DNA from: Prevotella communis
Lineage (GTDB): Bacteria; Bacteroidota; Bacteroidia; Bacteroidales; Bacteroidaceae
Reading direction: 5' to 3'
DNA length: 64,000 nucleotides
NCBI RefSeq assembly: GCF_022024115.1
Contig: NZ_CP091792.1
Coordinates: 248,001-312,000, forward strand
Position 1 is the stretch's first letter. The number at the start of each line of letters is the position of its first letter. This document shows, in pieces, positions 50,086 to 59,829 of the stretch. The notes below the pieces were generated by a model. The model saw only the letters and a list, made by a program, of their open reading frames with translations. It searched no databases and had not been told where the DNA came from. The translations under genes and the position numbers were made by a program.

Positions 50086-51747
50086 ATGAACAGGCGTATA
50101 AAAACCATACTGATATCACTACTGATGTTGCCCCTGACAGTCACAGCTCAGACCAATCATCAGTTGGAGGTGGGTAAAAATCTCGATATTTTCAATGCGT
50201 TGTACAGTAATCTGGATCTGTTTTACGTGGATACATTGAATCCCAAGCAGACCATGACGGCAGCCATTGACGGGATGTTGCGCTCACTGGACCCCTATAC
50301 CGAGTATTATCCTGAGGAGGAGACCAAGAACCTGAAGATGATGCTGACGGGTAAGTATGCGGGTATTGGTGCGCTGGTGAAATATCACACCCGCTTGAAG
50401 CATGTGGTGATTGACGAGCCCTACGAGGGGATGCCTGCAGCAGAGGTGGGCTTGAAGAAGGGTGATATCATCCTGAGTATTGATGACTCCGTGATGACCG
50501 ACAAGCAGGTGTCGTATGTCAGTTCGCATCTGCGTGGTGATGCCGGCACCACCTTCGTGCTGAAGGTGAAGCGCCCCTCTACCGGTAAGGAGATGAAGTT
50601 CAAGATTACCCGTAGGAATATCAAGTTGCCCGAACTGCCTTATTGGGGCATGCGTCCAGACTCTATAGGCTATATCAACCTAAACCAGTTTACCGAGGGC
50701 TGCGCCAAGAGTGTGCGTCGTGCCTTCGTGGAACTGAAACAGCAGGGTGCCAAGGGACTGGTGTTCGACCTCCGCGGTAATGGCGGCGGTTCCGAGATGG
50801 AGGCTGTGGATATCGTGAATATCTGGGTGCCCCAGGAACAGACCGTCGTAGAGAACCGTGGAAAGGTGCGTCAGGCCAACCGTGTGTATAAGACGCGCCT
50901 GGAGCCAGTGGATACAGTGATGCCTATCGTGGTGCTGGTGAATGGCGAGACAGCCTCGGCTTCAGAGATTACCAGTGGTGCGCTGCAGGACCTGGACCGT
51001 GCAGTAGTATTAGGTACGCGTACGTACGGTAAGGGACTGGTGCAGGTGCCCCTTGACCTGCCCTATAATGCCAACGTGAAGATTACCACCTCTCATTATT
51101 ATATCCCCTCTGGCCGTTGTATCCAGGCGGTGAACTATAAGCGTAACGGTAAGGAGCGTATTGCCGATTCCCTGACGAACGTCTTCTATACCCGTGGCGG
51201 ACGTGAGGTGCGCGATGGCGGCGGCATCAAGCCCGATGTGGAACTGAAGAACGACACCATGCCGAATATCGCCTATTACCTCTCGGCTGGCGGACTGGAT
51301 TCTACGGAGGTGCTCTTCGATTATGTGGTGGACTATATTGATCATCACCCCACGATAGCACCCGCAAAGGACTTCCATCTGACTGATGCCGACTGGCAGG
51401 CATTCCGCCAGCGAGTCATAGAGAGTGGTTTCTCTTACGACCCCGTGTCGCAGAAACAGTTTGACGAACTGGTAAAGACGGCGAAGTTCGAGGGCTACTA
51501 CGACGATGCCAAGGAGGCTTTCGAGGCTCTGGAGAAGAAGCTGAAGCACGACGTGGCCAGCGACCTGGATAAGCATCGTGAAACCATCCAGCAGATTCTG
51601 GAACTCGACATCGTTGGAGCCTATTATTACCAGCGTGGCAGCATTGAGGCAGGGCTCAATTACGACAAGCAGTTGAAGGAAGCCGAGCGCCTGTTGAAGA
51701 CCCCTGCTGAATATCGTAAAATACTGGAACCTAGGCAGAAAAAGTAA
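50086..51747 (+). CDS. S41 family C-terminal processing peptidase
   Basis: 553 residues with signal peptide (MNRRIKTILISLLMLPLTVTAQ). A PDZ domain lies about residues 90-180 (GIGALVKYH..., AAEVGLKKGDIILSIDDSVM). The S41 core has FDLRGNGGGSEMEAVDIVN (about 226), the catalytic Ser in ETASASEITSGALQDLDRAVVLG (about 287) and Lys in TYGKGLVQ (about 311). The C-terminal 150 residues are helical. A periplasmic tail-specific protease of the CtpA type. Confidence 0.92.
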   Translation: MNRRIKTILISLLMLPLTVTAQTNHQLEVGKNLDIFNALYSNLDLFYVDTLNPKQTMTAAIDGMLRSLDPYTEYYPEEETKNLKMMLTGKYAGIGALVKYHTRLKHVVIDEPYEGMPAAEVGLKKGDIILSIDDSVMTDKQVSYVSSHLRGDAGTTFVLKVKRPSTGKEMKFKITRRNIKLPELPYWGMRPDSIGYINLNQFTEGCAKSVRRAFVELKQQGAKGLVFDLRGNGGGSEMEAVDIVNIWVPQEQTVVENRGKVRQANRVYKTRLEPVDTVMPIVVLVNGETASASEITSGALQDLDRAVVLGTRTYGKGLVQVPLDLPYNANVKITTSHYYIPSGRCIQAVNYKRNGKERIADSLTNVFYTRGGREVRDGGGIKPDVELKNDTMPNIAYYLSAGGLDSTEVLFDYVVDYIDHHPTIAPAKDFHLTDADWQAFRQRVIESGFSYDPVSQKQFDELVKTAKFEGYYDDAKEAFEALEKKLKHDVASDLDKHRETIQQILELDIVGAYYYQRGSIEAGLNYDKQLKEAERLLKTPAEYRKILEPRQKK

Positions 51748-51788
51748 AATATACATAGAAAAATTTGCAGGAATGGGGAAAAAGTCGT

Positions 51789-51796
51789 ACCTTTGC
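51789..51796 (+). promoter_or_regulatory. -7 box (TACCTTTG) of rimP-nusA-infB
   Basis: 63 bases before rimP, leaving a leader that holds the hairpin at 51809. Confidence 0.7.
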
Positions 51797-51808
51797 ACCC
51801 GTTCAGTG

Positions 51809-51838
51809 GAATGAGAGACCCGCAAGGGCCTCTCATTC
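51809..51838 (+). promoter_or_regulatory. Leader hairpin of rimP-nusA-infB
   Basis: GAATGAGAG (51809-51817) pairs with CTCTCATTC (51830-51838); inside, CCC-GCAA-GGG is capped by a GNRA loop with one A/C mismatch below. It starts about 5 bases after the predicted transcript start. TTGTTT follows, a weak T-run. Confidence 0.7.
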
Positions 51839-51858
51839 TTGTTTAAATAACCGTTAGA

Positions 51859-52329
51859 ATGATAACGAAAGAGACATTAAAGACTTTAACGGAAGAGTGG
51901 CTGCAAGGTCAGTCGGGCTACTTCCTGGTAGACATTGAGATGTGTGATGACGACCGTATCGTCATCGAGATCGACCATGCCGATGGCGTATGGATTGAGG
52001 ATTGTGCCGCATTGAGCCGTTTCCTTCAGGAGAAGGTAGGCGACGAGATGGGCGACTATGAATTGGAGGTAGGCAGTGCCGGTTTGGGACAGCCTTTCAA
52101 GGTGGAGCAGCAGTATGCTAACCACGTTGGCGATGATGTAGAAGTTATTGATGCCGATGGCAAGAAGATTGTAGGTGTGCTGAAAAGCGTAGAGGGCCGT
52201 ACGTTCGTCATTTCTACTCAGGAGAAGCAGATTCCTGAGGGCAAGAAGCGCCCTGTGAAAGTGGAAGTAGACAAGACTTACTCTATGGATGAGGTAAAAT
52301 CTACAAAGTACGTGTTGAATTTTAAATAA
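51859..52329 (+). CDS. rimP: Ribosome maturation factor RimP
   Basis: 156 residues with the two-domain RimP layout: N-terminal alpha/beta (GYFLVDIEMCDDDRIVIEIDHADGVWIEDCAALSRFLQEKVG, then DYELEVGSAGLGQPFK) and a C-terminal Sm-like barrel (GDDVEVIDADGKKIVGVLKSVE). Needed for 30S maturation. First gene of the rimP-nusA-infB operon. Confidence 0.93.
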   Translation: MITKETLKTLTEEWLQGQSGYFLVDIEMCDDDRIVIEIDHADGVWIEDCAALSRFLQEKVGDEMGDYELEVGSAGLGQPFKVEQQYANHVGDDVEVIDADGKKIVGVLKSVEGRTFVISTQEKQIPEGKKRPVKVEVDKTYSMDEVKSTKYVLNFK

Positions 52330-52341
52330 AAAAACAGATAA

Positions 52342-53601
52342 ATGGCAACAAAGAAAGAAATTGCAGGTCCCAGCATGTTTGAGACCTTTCAGGAGTTTAA
52401 GGAAACCAAGAATATTGACCGTACCACATTGGTGAGCGTGCTCGAGGAGAGCTTCCGCAATGTGCTGGCCAAGATGTTTGGTTCTGACGAGAACTTCGAC
52501 GTGATTGTAAACCCTGACAAGGGTGACTTTGAGATCCACCGTAACCGTGTGGTAGTAGCCGATGGTGACGTGAAGGATGAAAACAAGGAGATTTCTCTCA
52601 CCGAGGCTCAGAAGATTGAGCCCGACTACGAGGTAGGCGAGGAGGTTAGTGAGGCTGTAGACTTCACTAAGTTCGGTCGTCGTGCTATCCTGAACCTGCG
52701 TCAGACGCTGGCTTCAAAGATTCTGGAGCTCGACCACGATGCCCTCTATCAGAAGTATAAGGATAAGGTAGGCACCGTTATCAGTGGTGAGGTTTACCAG
52801 ATGTGGAAGCGCGAGGTGCTCCTCATGGACGATGAGGGTAACGAACTCCACCTGCTGAAGGGCGACCAGATTCCTTCTGACACCTATCGTAAGGGTGAGA
52901 CCGTACGTGCCGTTGTGAAGGAGGTGCAGAACGAGAACAATAATCCTCGTATCATGCTGAGCCGTACCAGTCCTGAATTCCTGAAGCGTCTGCTCGAGGC
53001 TGAGGTGCCCGAGATCGCTGATGGCCTGATTGCTATCCGTCGCGTGGCCCGTATGCCAGGTGAGCGTGCCAAGATTGCCGTTGAGAGCTTCGACGACCGT
53101 ATTGATCCCGTAGGCGCTTGTGTAGGTGTGAAGGGTAGTCGTGTACATGGTATCGTTCGTGAGCTTGGTGGTGAGAATATCGACGTGATCAACTACACCA
53201 GCAACGTGCAGCTGTTTATCCAGCGTGCCCTCTCTCCTGCCAAGGTTACCAGCATCACGCTCGACGAGGCTAACCACAAGGCTGAGGTTTACCTGCAGCC
53301 CGAGGAGGTTTCACTGGCTATCGGTAAGGGTGGTATGAACATCAAGCTGGCTTCTATGCTGACAGAGCACACCATCGATGTATTCCGTGTGGTTAACGAG
53401 GGTGAGACCGATGAGGATATCTACCTCGACGAGTTCAGCGACGAGATCGACCAGTGGGTTATCGATGCCATCAAGGCTCTGGGTTACGACACTGCTAAGG
53501 AAGTGCTCAACGCTCCTCGTGAGCTGCTCATTGAGAAGGCCGACCTCGAGGAAGAGACCGTTGACCATCTGCTGGAAGTGCTCCGTGCGGAGTTCGAATA
53601 A
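52342..53601 (+). CDS. nusA: Transcription termination/antitermination factor NusA
   Basis: 419 residues: N-terminal RNA-polymerase-binding domain, S1 domain (about 135-200, GTVISGEVYQMWKREVLLMDDEGNELHL), KH1 (VDPVGACVGVKGSRVHGIVRELGGENIDVI, about 255) and KH2 (AIGKGGMNIKLASMLTEHTIDVF, about 327). A short acidic tail replaces the long C-terminal repeats of E. coli NusA. Downstream of rimP by 12 bases. Confidence 0.95.
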   Translation: MATKKEIAGPSMFETFQEFKETKNIDRTTLVSVLEESFRNVLAKMFGSDENFDVIVNPDKGDFEIHRNRVVVADGDVKDENKEISLTEAQKIEPDYEVGEEVSEAVDFTKFGRRAILNLRQTLASKILELDHDALYQKYKDKVGTVISGEVYQMWKREVLLMDDEGNELHLLKGDQIPSDTYRKGETVRAVVKEVQNENNNPRIMLSRTSPEFLKRLLEAEVPEIADGLIAIRRVARMPGERAKIAVESFDDRIDPVGACVGVKGSRVHGIVRELGGENIDVINYTSNVQLFIQRALSPAKVTSITLDEANHKAEVYLQPEEVSLAIGKGGMNIKLASMLTEHTIDVFRVVNEGETDEDIYLDEFSDEIDQWVIDAIKALGYDTAKEVLNAPRELLIEKADLEEETVDHLLEVLRAEFE

Positions 53602-53603
53602 TT

Positions 53604-53633
53604 ATCAAGTATCAATTATCAATTATCAATTCG
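53604..53633. repeat. TATCAATTATCAATT spacer array (nusA/infB)
   Basis: TATCAAGTATCAATTATCAA then TTATCAATT fills the gap between nusA and infB; same family as 27128. Confidence 0.75.
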
Positions 53634-53638
53634 ACTAA

Positions 53639-56566
53639 ATGGGAGTAAGATTAAATAAAGTATTAACAGAACTGAATATAGGACTTCAAACGGCAGTTGA
53701 TTTCCTGAAGAAAAAGAGCAGTCTGGGCGAGATTCGCGACGACGCTACCACCAATACCAAGATTACTGACGAGCAGTATGAGGCGCTGGTGCGTGAGTTT
53801 AGTGGCGACAAGGCCGTGAAGACGCAGGCCGAGAAACTCTTCACCAAGATGAAGGAGAAGAAGGATAAAAAGCCTGCTGAGAAACATGCGGCACCCGCTC
53901 AGGAGAAAAGCGACGACGCTGCACCTGCCCGTCAGCAGTTCAAGCCCCTGGGCAAGATAGACCTCGACAGTCTGAACAAGCCCAAGGCAAAGGCTGCCGA
54001 ACCTGTTGTAGAGACAAAACCCGAGCCCGAGGCACCTGCCGAGCCCGAGGCTCCCGTAGTGAAGGAGGAGAAGAAAGTGGAGGCTGTAAAGCCTGCCGAG
54101 CCAGAGGTGGCAGAGCCCGTGAAGCCTGCAGAGCCAGAGCCTGTCAAGGAGGAACCTGTCAAGGCTCCTGTGGAGGAAGTGTCAAATGATGCTCCTGAGG
54201 CTAAGGAGGCTGAAGCACCCAAGGCAAAAGAAACTCCCGCAGAAACAGAGCCTGCTAACGATGGTCCTGAGATCTTCACCCTGAAGAGCGAGGCCAAGTT
54301 GGCTCCAAAGGTGAACGTACTGGGTAAGATTGACCTCTCAACCCTGAACCAGAGCACTCGTCCTAAGAAGAAGACGAAGGAGGAGAAGCGCAAGCAGCGC
54401 GAGGAGAAGGCTGCTCAGATGCATGGCGGTGCCAACAACGGACAGCCAGGCGAGAAGCGTAAGCGCGAGCGCATCCGTGGCGGTAAGGTTGACATTGAGG
54501 AGGCTGCAAAGCAGCAACAGCAGGGTCAGAACCAGAACAACAACAAGAAGAATAAGAACAAGGGAGGCAACCAGAACTTCCAGGACAATAACAACAACCA
54601 GCAGCAGGGCGGTAAGAACAAGAAGAACAAGAACCGCCAGCCTGTTCGCTCTATCGAGGCCAACGAAGAGGATGTTGCACGTCAGGTTAAGGAGACGCTG
54701 GCCCGTCTGACCTCAAAGACCTCTCAGAACAAGAAGGGTGCCAAGTACCGTAAGGAGAAGCGCGATGCCGTCCAGGAGCGTATGAGCGAGGAGATGGCAG
54801 CAGAGGCAGCACAGAGCAAGGTGCTGAAACTCACGGAGTTCGTTACGGTTTCTGAGCTTGCAACCATGATGGACGTACCTGTTGTGAAGGTCATCGGTAC
54901 CTGTATGTCTGTGGGTATCATGGTGTCTATCAACCAGCGTCTGAATGCAGAGACCATCAACCTCGTTGCCGAGGAGTTCGGTTTCACCACAGAATATGTT
55001 TCTGCCGAGGTGCAGGAGGCTATCACCGAGGAGGTGGACGATGAGAACGATCTGGTTTCTCGTGCACCTATCGTCACGGTGATGGGACATGTTGACCACG
55101 GTAAGACTTCGTTGCTCGACTATATCCGCAATACCAATGTGATTGCCGGTGAGGCTGGTGGTATCACTCAGCACATTGGTGCTTACAACGTGACGCTGAA
55201 GAACGGTCAGAGCATCACCTTCCTGGATACTCCTGGTCACGAGGCCTTCACGGCTATGCGTGCCCGTGGTGCCCAGGTGACGGATATCGCTATCATCATC
55301 GTGGCTGCCGACGACTCTGTGATGCCTACTACCAAGGAGGCTATCGCTCACGCCCAGGCTGCCAACGTGCCAATGGTGTTTGCTATCAACAAAATCGATA
55401 AGCCAGGTGCCAACCCCGATAAGATTCGTGAGGACCTGGCCAATATGAACCTGCTCGTAGAGGAGTGGGGTGGTAAGTACCAGTGTCAGGAGATCAGTGC
55501 CAAGAAGGGTATTGGTGTCTATGAACTGCTGGAGAAGGTGCTGCTCGAGGCCGAGATGCTCGACCTGAAGGCTAATCCTAACCGTAAGGCTACAGGTTCT
55601 ATCATCGAGTCTTCTCTCGACAAGGGTCGTGGCTATGTCTCTACCGTGCTTGTATCTAACGGTACGCTGAAGGTGGGCGACGTGGTGATTGCTGGTACTG
55701 CCTGGGGTAAGGTGAAGGCTATGTTCAATGAGCGTAACCAGCGCATCGAGAAGGCCGGTCCTGCCGAGCCAGCTATTATCCTGGGTCTCAACGGTGCTCC
55801 TACTGCTGGTGACTCGTTCCATGTGATGGAGAGTGAGCAGGAGGCTCGTGAGATTGCCAACAAGCGTATCCAGTTGCAGCGTGAGCAGAGCTTGCGTACC
55901 ACGACGAAACTTGGTCTGGACGAACTCTCACACCGTATCGCTCTGGGTGAGTTCCATGAGCTCAATATCATCGTTAAGGGTGATACCGACGGTTCTATCG
56001 AGGCCCTCTCAGACTCGTTCATCAAGCTCTCTACGGAGAAGGTACAGGTCAACGTTATCTCTAAGGCCGTAGGTCAGATTTCAGAGAACGACGTGATGCT
56101 GGCATCTGCTTCTCAGGCTATCATCGTGGGCTTCCAGGTGCGTCCTTCAAGTGAGGCTCGCCGCTTGGCTGAGCGCGAGGGTGTGGAGATCAATACCTAC
56201 TCAATCATCTACGATGCTATCGACGATGTGCGTTCTACCATGCAGGGTATGCTCGACAAGGTGAAGAAGGAGGTCGTTTCTGGTCTCATCGAGGTGAAGC
56301 AGGTATTCAAGATTTCAAAGGTGGGTACTGTTGCCGGTGGTCTGGTTACCGAGGGTAAGGTACACAACAAGGATAAGGCTCGCGTGATCCGTGATGGTAT
56401 CGTGGTTCACACCGCTCCTATCGATGCTTTGAAGCGTTATAAGGACGATGCTAAGGAGGTGGCTACAGGTTTGGAGTGTGGTATCTCTCTGGTCAACTTC
56501 AACGATATCCAGGTGGGCGATATGATTGAGACGTTCACTGAGATTGAGGTGGAGCAGAAGTTGTAA
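53639..56566 (+). CDS. infB: Translation initiation factor IF-2
   Basis: 975 residues. N-terminal IF2_N ([25 protein letters not shown]), then about 330 residues of Pro/Glu/Lys- and Asn/Gln-rich low complexity ([31 protein letters not shown]). GTPase motifs: [14 protein letters not shown] (about 483), [15 protein letters not shown] (about 530), [13 protein letters not shown] (about 585). C-terminal EF-like and IF2 C2 domains complete it. Recruits initiator tRNA to the 30S subunit. Confidence 0.96.
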   Translation: MGVRLNKVLTELNIGLQTAVDFLKKKSSLGEIRDDATTNTKITDEQYEALVREFSGDKAVKTQAEKLFTKMKEKKDKKPAEKHAAPAQEKSDDAAPARQQFKPLGKIDLDSLNKPKAKAAEPVVETKPEPEAPAEPEAPVVKEEKKVEAVKPAEPEVAEPVKPAEPEPVKEEPVKAPVEEVSNDAPEAKEAEAPKAKETPAETEPANDGPEIFTLKSEAKLAPKVNVLGKIDLSTLNQSTRPKKKTKEEKRKQREEKAAQMHGGANNGQPGEKRKRERIRGGKVDIEEAAKQQQQGQNQNNNKKNKNKGGNQNFQDNNNNQQQGGKNKKNKNRQPVRSIEANEEDVARQVKETLARLTSKTSQNKKGAKYRKEKRDAVQERMSEEMAAEAAQSKVLKLTEFVTVSELATMMDVPVVKVIGTCMSVGIMVSINQRLNAETINLVAEEFGFTTEYVSAEVQEAITEEVDDENDLVSRAPIVTVMGHVDHGKTSLLDYIRNTNVIAGEAGGITQHIGAYNVTLKNGQSITFLDTPGHEAFTAMRARGAQVTDIAIIIVAADDSVMPTTKEAIAHAQAANVPMVFAINKIDKPGANPDKIREDLANMNLLVEEWGGKYQCQEISAKKGIGVYELLEKVLLEAEMLDLKANPNRKATGSIIESSLDKGRGYVSTVLVSNGTLKVGDVVIAGTAWGKVKAMFNERNQRIEKAGPAEPAIILGLNGAPTAGDSFHVMESEQEAREIANKRIQLQREQSLRTTTKLGLDELSHRIALGEFHELNIIVKGDTDGSIEALSDSFIKLSTEKVQVNVISKAVGQISENDVMLASASQAIIVGFQVRPSSEARRLAEREGVEINTYSIIYDAIDDVRSTMQGMLDKVKKEVVSGLIEVKQVFKISKVGTVAGGLVTEGKVHNKDKARVIRDGIVVHTAPIDALKRYKDDAKEVATGLECGISLVNFNDIQVGDMIETFTEIEVEQKL

Positions 56567-56595
56567 GAAGGTGACAGGTGAAAAAGTTTACCGCT

Positions 56596-57375
56596 ATGAA
56601 GAGGAAAGAATTTTGGACTGCTTTTGTGCTGCTTTGCGCTGTTGTGGTGCTGAGCGCATGTGGGTCAAATCGCGACGAGGATGCGGTCAGTCCTACTGAT
56701 GATTCCAGTCAGTTTGTTACGCTCACCGATGCCGTGCCCGATGCCATCCTTGAGATACGTTATTACGGCACCTACAATTTCGTAGGTGCACGTATTGACG
56801 GCTACTTGGAGCCTACGGCACTGCTCACCCGTGTGGCTGCCGACAGCCTGCGTGCTGTCAGCGACGACGTCATCAGTCAGGGTTATCGCCTGAAGATCTA
56901 TGATGCCTATCGTCCGCAGAAAGGTGTAGATCATTTTGTACGCTGGGCAGAGAATGTCTCTGACACGCTGATGAAGACCTTCTTCTATCCCGATCTTGAC
57001 AAGAGCGTGCTCTTTGAGCAGGAGTATATCTACGAGAAGAGTGGGCATACGCGTGGCTCTACCGTTGACCTGACGCTCTTCGACATGCAGACAGAGAAGG
57101 AGCTGGATATGGGTGGCACGTTCGACTGGTTTGGCCCTGAGAGTCATCCTGACTTCTGTGGCAATCCTGAGACGGGCGAATACACAGGCGATAACTCAAA
57201 ATCGCCAGCTGGTCGCAGCATCACCCCTGAGCAGTTTCGCCATCGCATGATTCTGCGCGAGGCTATGCTTCGTCATGGCTTCAAACCGCTGGACAGCGAG
57301 TGGTGGCACTTCACTTTAGCCAACGAACCATTCCCCGATACTTACTTCACTTTCCCAGTGAAGCAACTGAAGTAA
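56596..57375 (+). CDS. D-Ala-D-Ala dipeptidase-like lipoprotein (VanX/M15D)
   Basis: 259 residues from MKRKEFW; a GTG 18 bases earlier is possible but the signal peptide fits this ATG. Lipobox VVVLSACG (Cys about 21). Zinc ligands of the VanX family: SGHTRGSTVDLTL (SxHxxGxxxD, about 151-163) and EWWHF (about 241-245), with YDAYRPQKGVDHFV carrying the conserved Arg. A cell-envelope dipeptidase; in such commensals a role in peptidoglycan dipeptide use is more likely than vancomycin resistance, since no vanH/vanA neighbours exist. Follows infB by 29 bases. Confidence 0.88.
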   Translation: MKRKEFWTAFVLLCAVVVLSACGSNRDEDAVSPTDDSSQFVTLTDAVPDAILEIRYYGTYNFVGARIDGYLEPTALLTRVAADSLRAVSDDVISQGYRLKIYDAYRPQKGVDHFVRWAENVSDTLMKTFFYPDLDKSVLFEQEYIYEKSGHTRGSTVDLTLFDMQTEKELDMGGTFDWFGPESHPDFCGNPETGEYTGDNSKSPAGRSITPEQFRHRMILREAMLRHGFKPLDSEWWHFTLANEPFPDTYFTFPVKQLK

Positions 57376-57401
57376 AGCTTACGGATTATACAAAATAATG
57401 A

Positions 57402-57438
57402 GAGCATGTCAGCAGATGCGTTGGCATGCTCTTTTTTT
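57402..57438 (+). terminator. Terminator after dipeptidase gene
   Basis: GAGCATG (57402-57408) pairs with CATGCTC (57425-57431), followed by seven Ts. Confidence 0.85.
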
Positions 57439-57540
57439 GTAAAGACAGAGTAACACAAGAACAAAGACACAATAACTTTTTTTAAAAGACACAATAACAA
57501 AATAACATAATATTTTTTTTGCGTTTTAATGAATATACAC

Positions 57541-57548
57541 TAACTTTG
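57541..57548 (+). promoter_or_regulatory. -7 box (TAACTTTG) of secreted protein gene
   Basis: 81 bases before the ATG at 57630, giving a long leader. Upstream, 57470-57520, ACACAATAACA units repeat. Confidence 0.6.
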
Positions 57549-57629
57549 CATCGTCATATATCTCAACCGTAAATGATAGCGCTTAGCGCTCCCATAGACC
57601 TAAATTATAGTAAACTCAATTATACAGCT

Positions 57630-59561
57630 ATGAAACATTTTAACTTATTAAAAACGACGCTCCTGCTATGTGCCCTGATAGTAGGTAGTTTGAGTGGTTG
57701 GGCAGAAGAGACGACTGCAACTTTGGATATGACAAAAGCACAAACATCGCCAGTCGTTGTAAATGGAGTAACGTTCAGTTGGACTAGCTCTTATATTATA
57801 ACAGGAGCAGCTTCCGATGCAAGTAATGGCTTTGGAGGTAAAAGTGGTACTGCAGACATGACTATCACTATTCCTGAAGGGAAAAAGTTGGTGGGAATTT
57901 CTAAAGTAAATGGAAACAACTGGGGCTCGACAAATATAAACGTTTACGCAGGTACGGATACAAAAGGTAGTTTGGTTACAGAGATTAAACAGTCTACAAA
58001 TTCATATACAATTTCAACTAATAATACGGGTTCTACATATTATCTTGTAACCTCAGCTAAAAAAAATGCTTGGATAAAATCGTTAACTATTCAGTATGAT
58101 GACGCCTCTACCAGTGGCAAAAAGTCTGTAGATGCTCCGACCTTCTCTCCTGCAGCAGGAGCAATCACGGCAGGAACAACGGTTACCTTGACACAAGCAA
58201 CCGCTGATGAAATCCGTTACACGCTTGATGGTACAAATCCAACTAAGACCACGGGAACTGTATATTCGTCTCCTATTGAAATTACGACTCCTACTACGAT
58301 AAAAGCCATTGCTGTCAAAGGTGATGATGTTAGCTCGGTGATTGCAGCCGAATATACAATTAATGTTAATTCGCCCGAATTCAATATCCTTTCTCAAGGA
58401 AACTATTTGAATGGTACAGAAGTAACGTTAGCTTCTGCTGGTAATACCATTTATTATACTACAGATAATACTACACCGACGAGTTCAAGTATACAATATT
58501 CTTCTCCTATTTCTCTTGATGGTAAGATGACAATTAAGGCAATCGCCTATGATTCTTATGGTAATTCAAGTGGGGTCGTTACTCGAACTATGACAGGTAT
58601 AGCCCCAGCCACATTGCCTTTTAGTTGGGCTGGCGGTACAACAACTGAATTCACGAGTATGACGGGTGTTATAGGTGGTTCCCTTGGAAATTATTCTGAT
58701 AATAATAGACCTTATCTTGTACAGATGGATAAGACGGGTGATTACATTGAAATCTTTATGGATGCAAAACCAATCAAGCTTGCAATTGGGGTTAAAATGA
58801 TTGGCGGTGGATCTACCTCAAAGATTACAGTTCAGGAGTCTGTAAATGGAGTTGATTTTTCTGATGTTGAGGAACTTACAATAAGTGGCTCTCAAAACAG
58901 TGTAGTTAATCTCGAGACATCCGAAGACTTTTCTGCTACTACAAGAGTTTTAAAATTATTGTTTACGAAAGGAAGTAATATTGGTGTTGGCCCAATTAGT
59001 ATAACTTCAGAAACTTCTCCCGTATCCATAAGCGCAGCAGGCTTTGCAACGTTTGTTAGTGATTTTGACTTGGATTATTCTTCTGTTCCTGGTTTGAAAG
59101 CATATAAGGCAACTGTAGATGGCGTCACTATTTCATTTGACAAAGTAACTACCGTTCCTGCAGGAGAGGGTGTTTTACTTCAGGGTGATGAAGGTACATA
59201 TGATGTTCCTCTTACTTCTGGTGTTACTCCTTGGGCTGATGACGACAACGCATTCGTGCGTGGTACTGGTGCTGCTGTTGCAACAGGTGATGGTCCTTAC
59301 AACTATATCTTGAACAAGGTTAATGGTGTTGTTGGCTTCTACAAGGCAAACGGCCAGACTGTTGCGAAGAACCGTGCATACTTGCAGAGCATGACTGCTG
59401 CTGCTCGTATCAGCCTGAACTTTGATGAGGAGACGACAGGTGTCTCTGAGGTAGCGAAGTCAGATGTCAATAACAAGGTATTTGATCTGCAGGGTCGTCA
59501 TATTGCTCAGCCTACAAAGGGCCTGTATATTATGAATGGCCGCAAGGTACTTGTTAAATAA
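57630..59561 (+). CDS. Secreted protein with two chitobiase C-terminal-like domains
   Basis: 643 residues from MKHFNLLKTTLLLCALIVGS, a signal peptide. Two beta-sandwich repeats of CHB_HEX_C_1 type: APTFSPAAGAITAGTTVTLTQATADEIRYTLDGTNPT (about 170-250) and NSPEFNILSQG...TIYYTTDNTTPTSSS (about 250-325). The C-terminus ends VFDLQGRHIAQPTKGLYIMNGRKVLVK, a tail seen on many Prevotella exported proteins and suggestive of type IX-like sorting. Codons are AT-rich until about 59200 and then markedly more GC-balanced, so the last 120 residues may have a separate origin. Ligand unknown. Confidence 0.7.
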   Translation: MKHFNLLKTTLLLCALIVGSLSGWAEETTATLDMTKAQTSPVVVNGVTFSWTSSYIITGAASDASNGFGGKSGTADMTITIPEGKKLVGISKVNGNNWGSTNINVYAGTDTKGSLVTEIKQSTNSYTISTNNTGSTYYLVTSAKKNAWIKSLTIQYDDASTSGKKSVDAPTFSPAAGAITAGTTVTLTQATADEIRYTLDGTNPTKTTGTVYSSPIEITTPTTIKAIAVKGDDVSSVIAAEYTINVNSPEFNILSQGNYLNGTEVTLASAGNTIYYTTDNTTPTSSSIQYSSPISLDGKMTIKAIAYDSYGNSSGVVTRTMTGIAPATLPFSWAGGTTTEFTSMTGVIGGSLGNYSDNNRPYLVQMDKTGDYIEIFMDAKPIKLAIGVKMIGGGSTSKITVQESVNGVDFSDVEELTISGSQNSVVNLETSEDFSATTRVLKLLFTKGSNIGVGPISITSETSPVSISAAGFATFVSDFDLDYSSVPGLKAYKATVDGVTISFDKVTTVPAGEGVLLQGDEGTYDVPLTSGVTPWADDDNAFVRGTGAAVATGDGPYNYILNKVNGVVGFYKANGQTVAKNRAYLQSMTAAARISLNFDEETTGVSEVAKSDVNNKVFDLQGRHIAQPTKGLYIMNGRKVLVK

Positions 59562-59605
59562 TACGTGAAAATAACTATTCAAACTCTAATATAAAGATAA
59601 GAAAT

Positions 59606-59782
59606 ATGAAAAGAACATATATATCACCAGAAACGATTCAGGTGAACGTTGAGGTTCAAAAGCTGATGGTAAATTCGTTCACAAAGGATGCTAGTGGCGA
59701 CGTTACTCAAGGTGAACTCATAGATGAGAATGCTGACGAACCTGGTTTGTCTCGTCAAAGCCTCTGGGATGACGAAGATTAA
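59606..59782 (+). CDS. Small acidic Prevotella-type peptide
   Basis: 58 residues: MKRTYISPETIQVNVEVQKL start, Asp/Glu-rich middle, ending SRQSLWDDED. From memory, short proteins with a MKKxYxSP start and an Arg...WDDD-like end recur in Prevotella, usually downstream of exported proteins. It follows the secreted protein by 44 bases and precedes a terminator, so the two are probably one transcript. Function unknown. Confidence 0.65.
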   Translation: MKRTYISPETIQVNVEVQKLMVNSFTKDASGDVTQGELIDENADEPGLSRQSLWDDED

Positions 59783-59789
59783 ATCATTA

Positions 59790-59823
59790 AAGACCGATGT
59801 TCGCAAGGATGTCGGTCTTTTTT
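59790..59823 (+). terminator. Terminator after small peptide
   Basis: AAGACCGA...TCGGTCTT followed by TTTTT. Confidence 0.9.
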
Positions 59824-59829
59824 AATGTC

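Noticed and set aside
56596..57375. Vancomycin-resistance VanX
   Set aside because: It is a lipoprotein next to infB with no vanH/vanA-type ligase genes; a housekeeping or nutritional dipeptidase is more likely.
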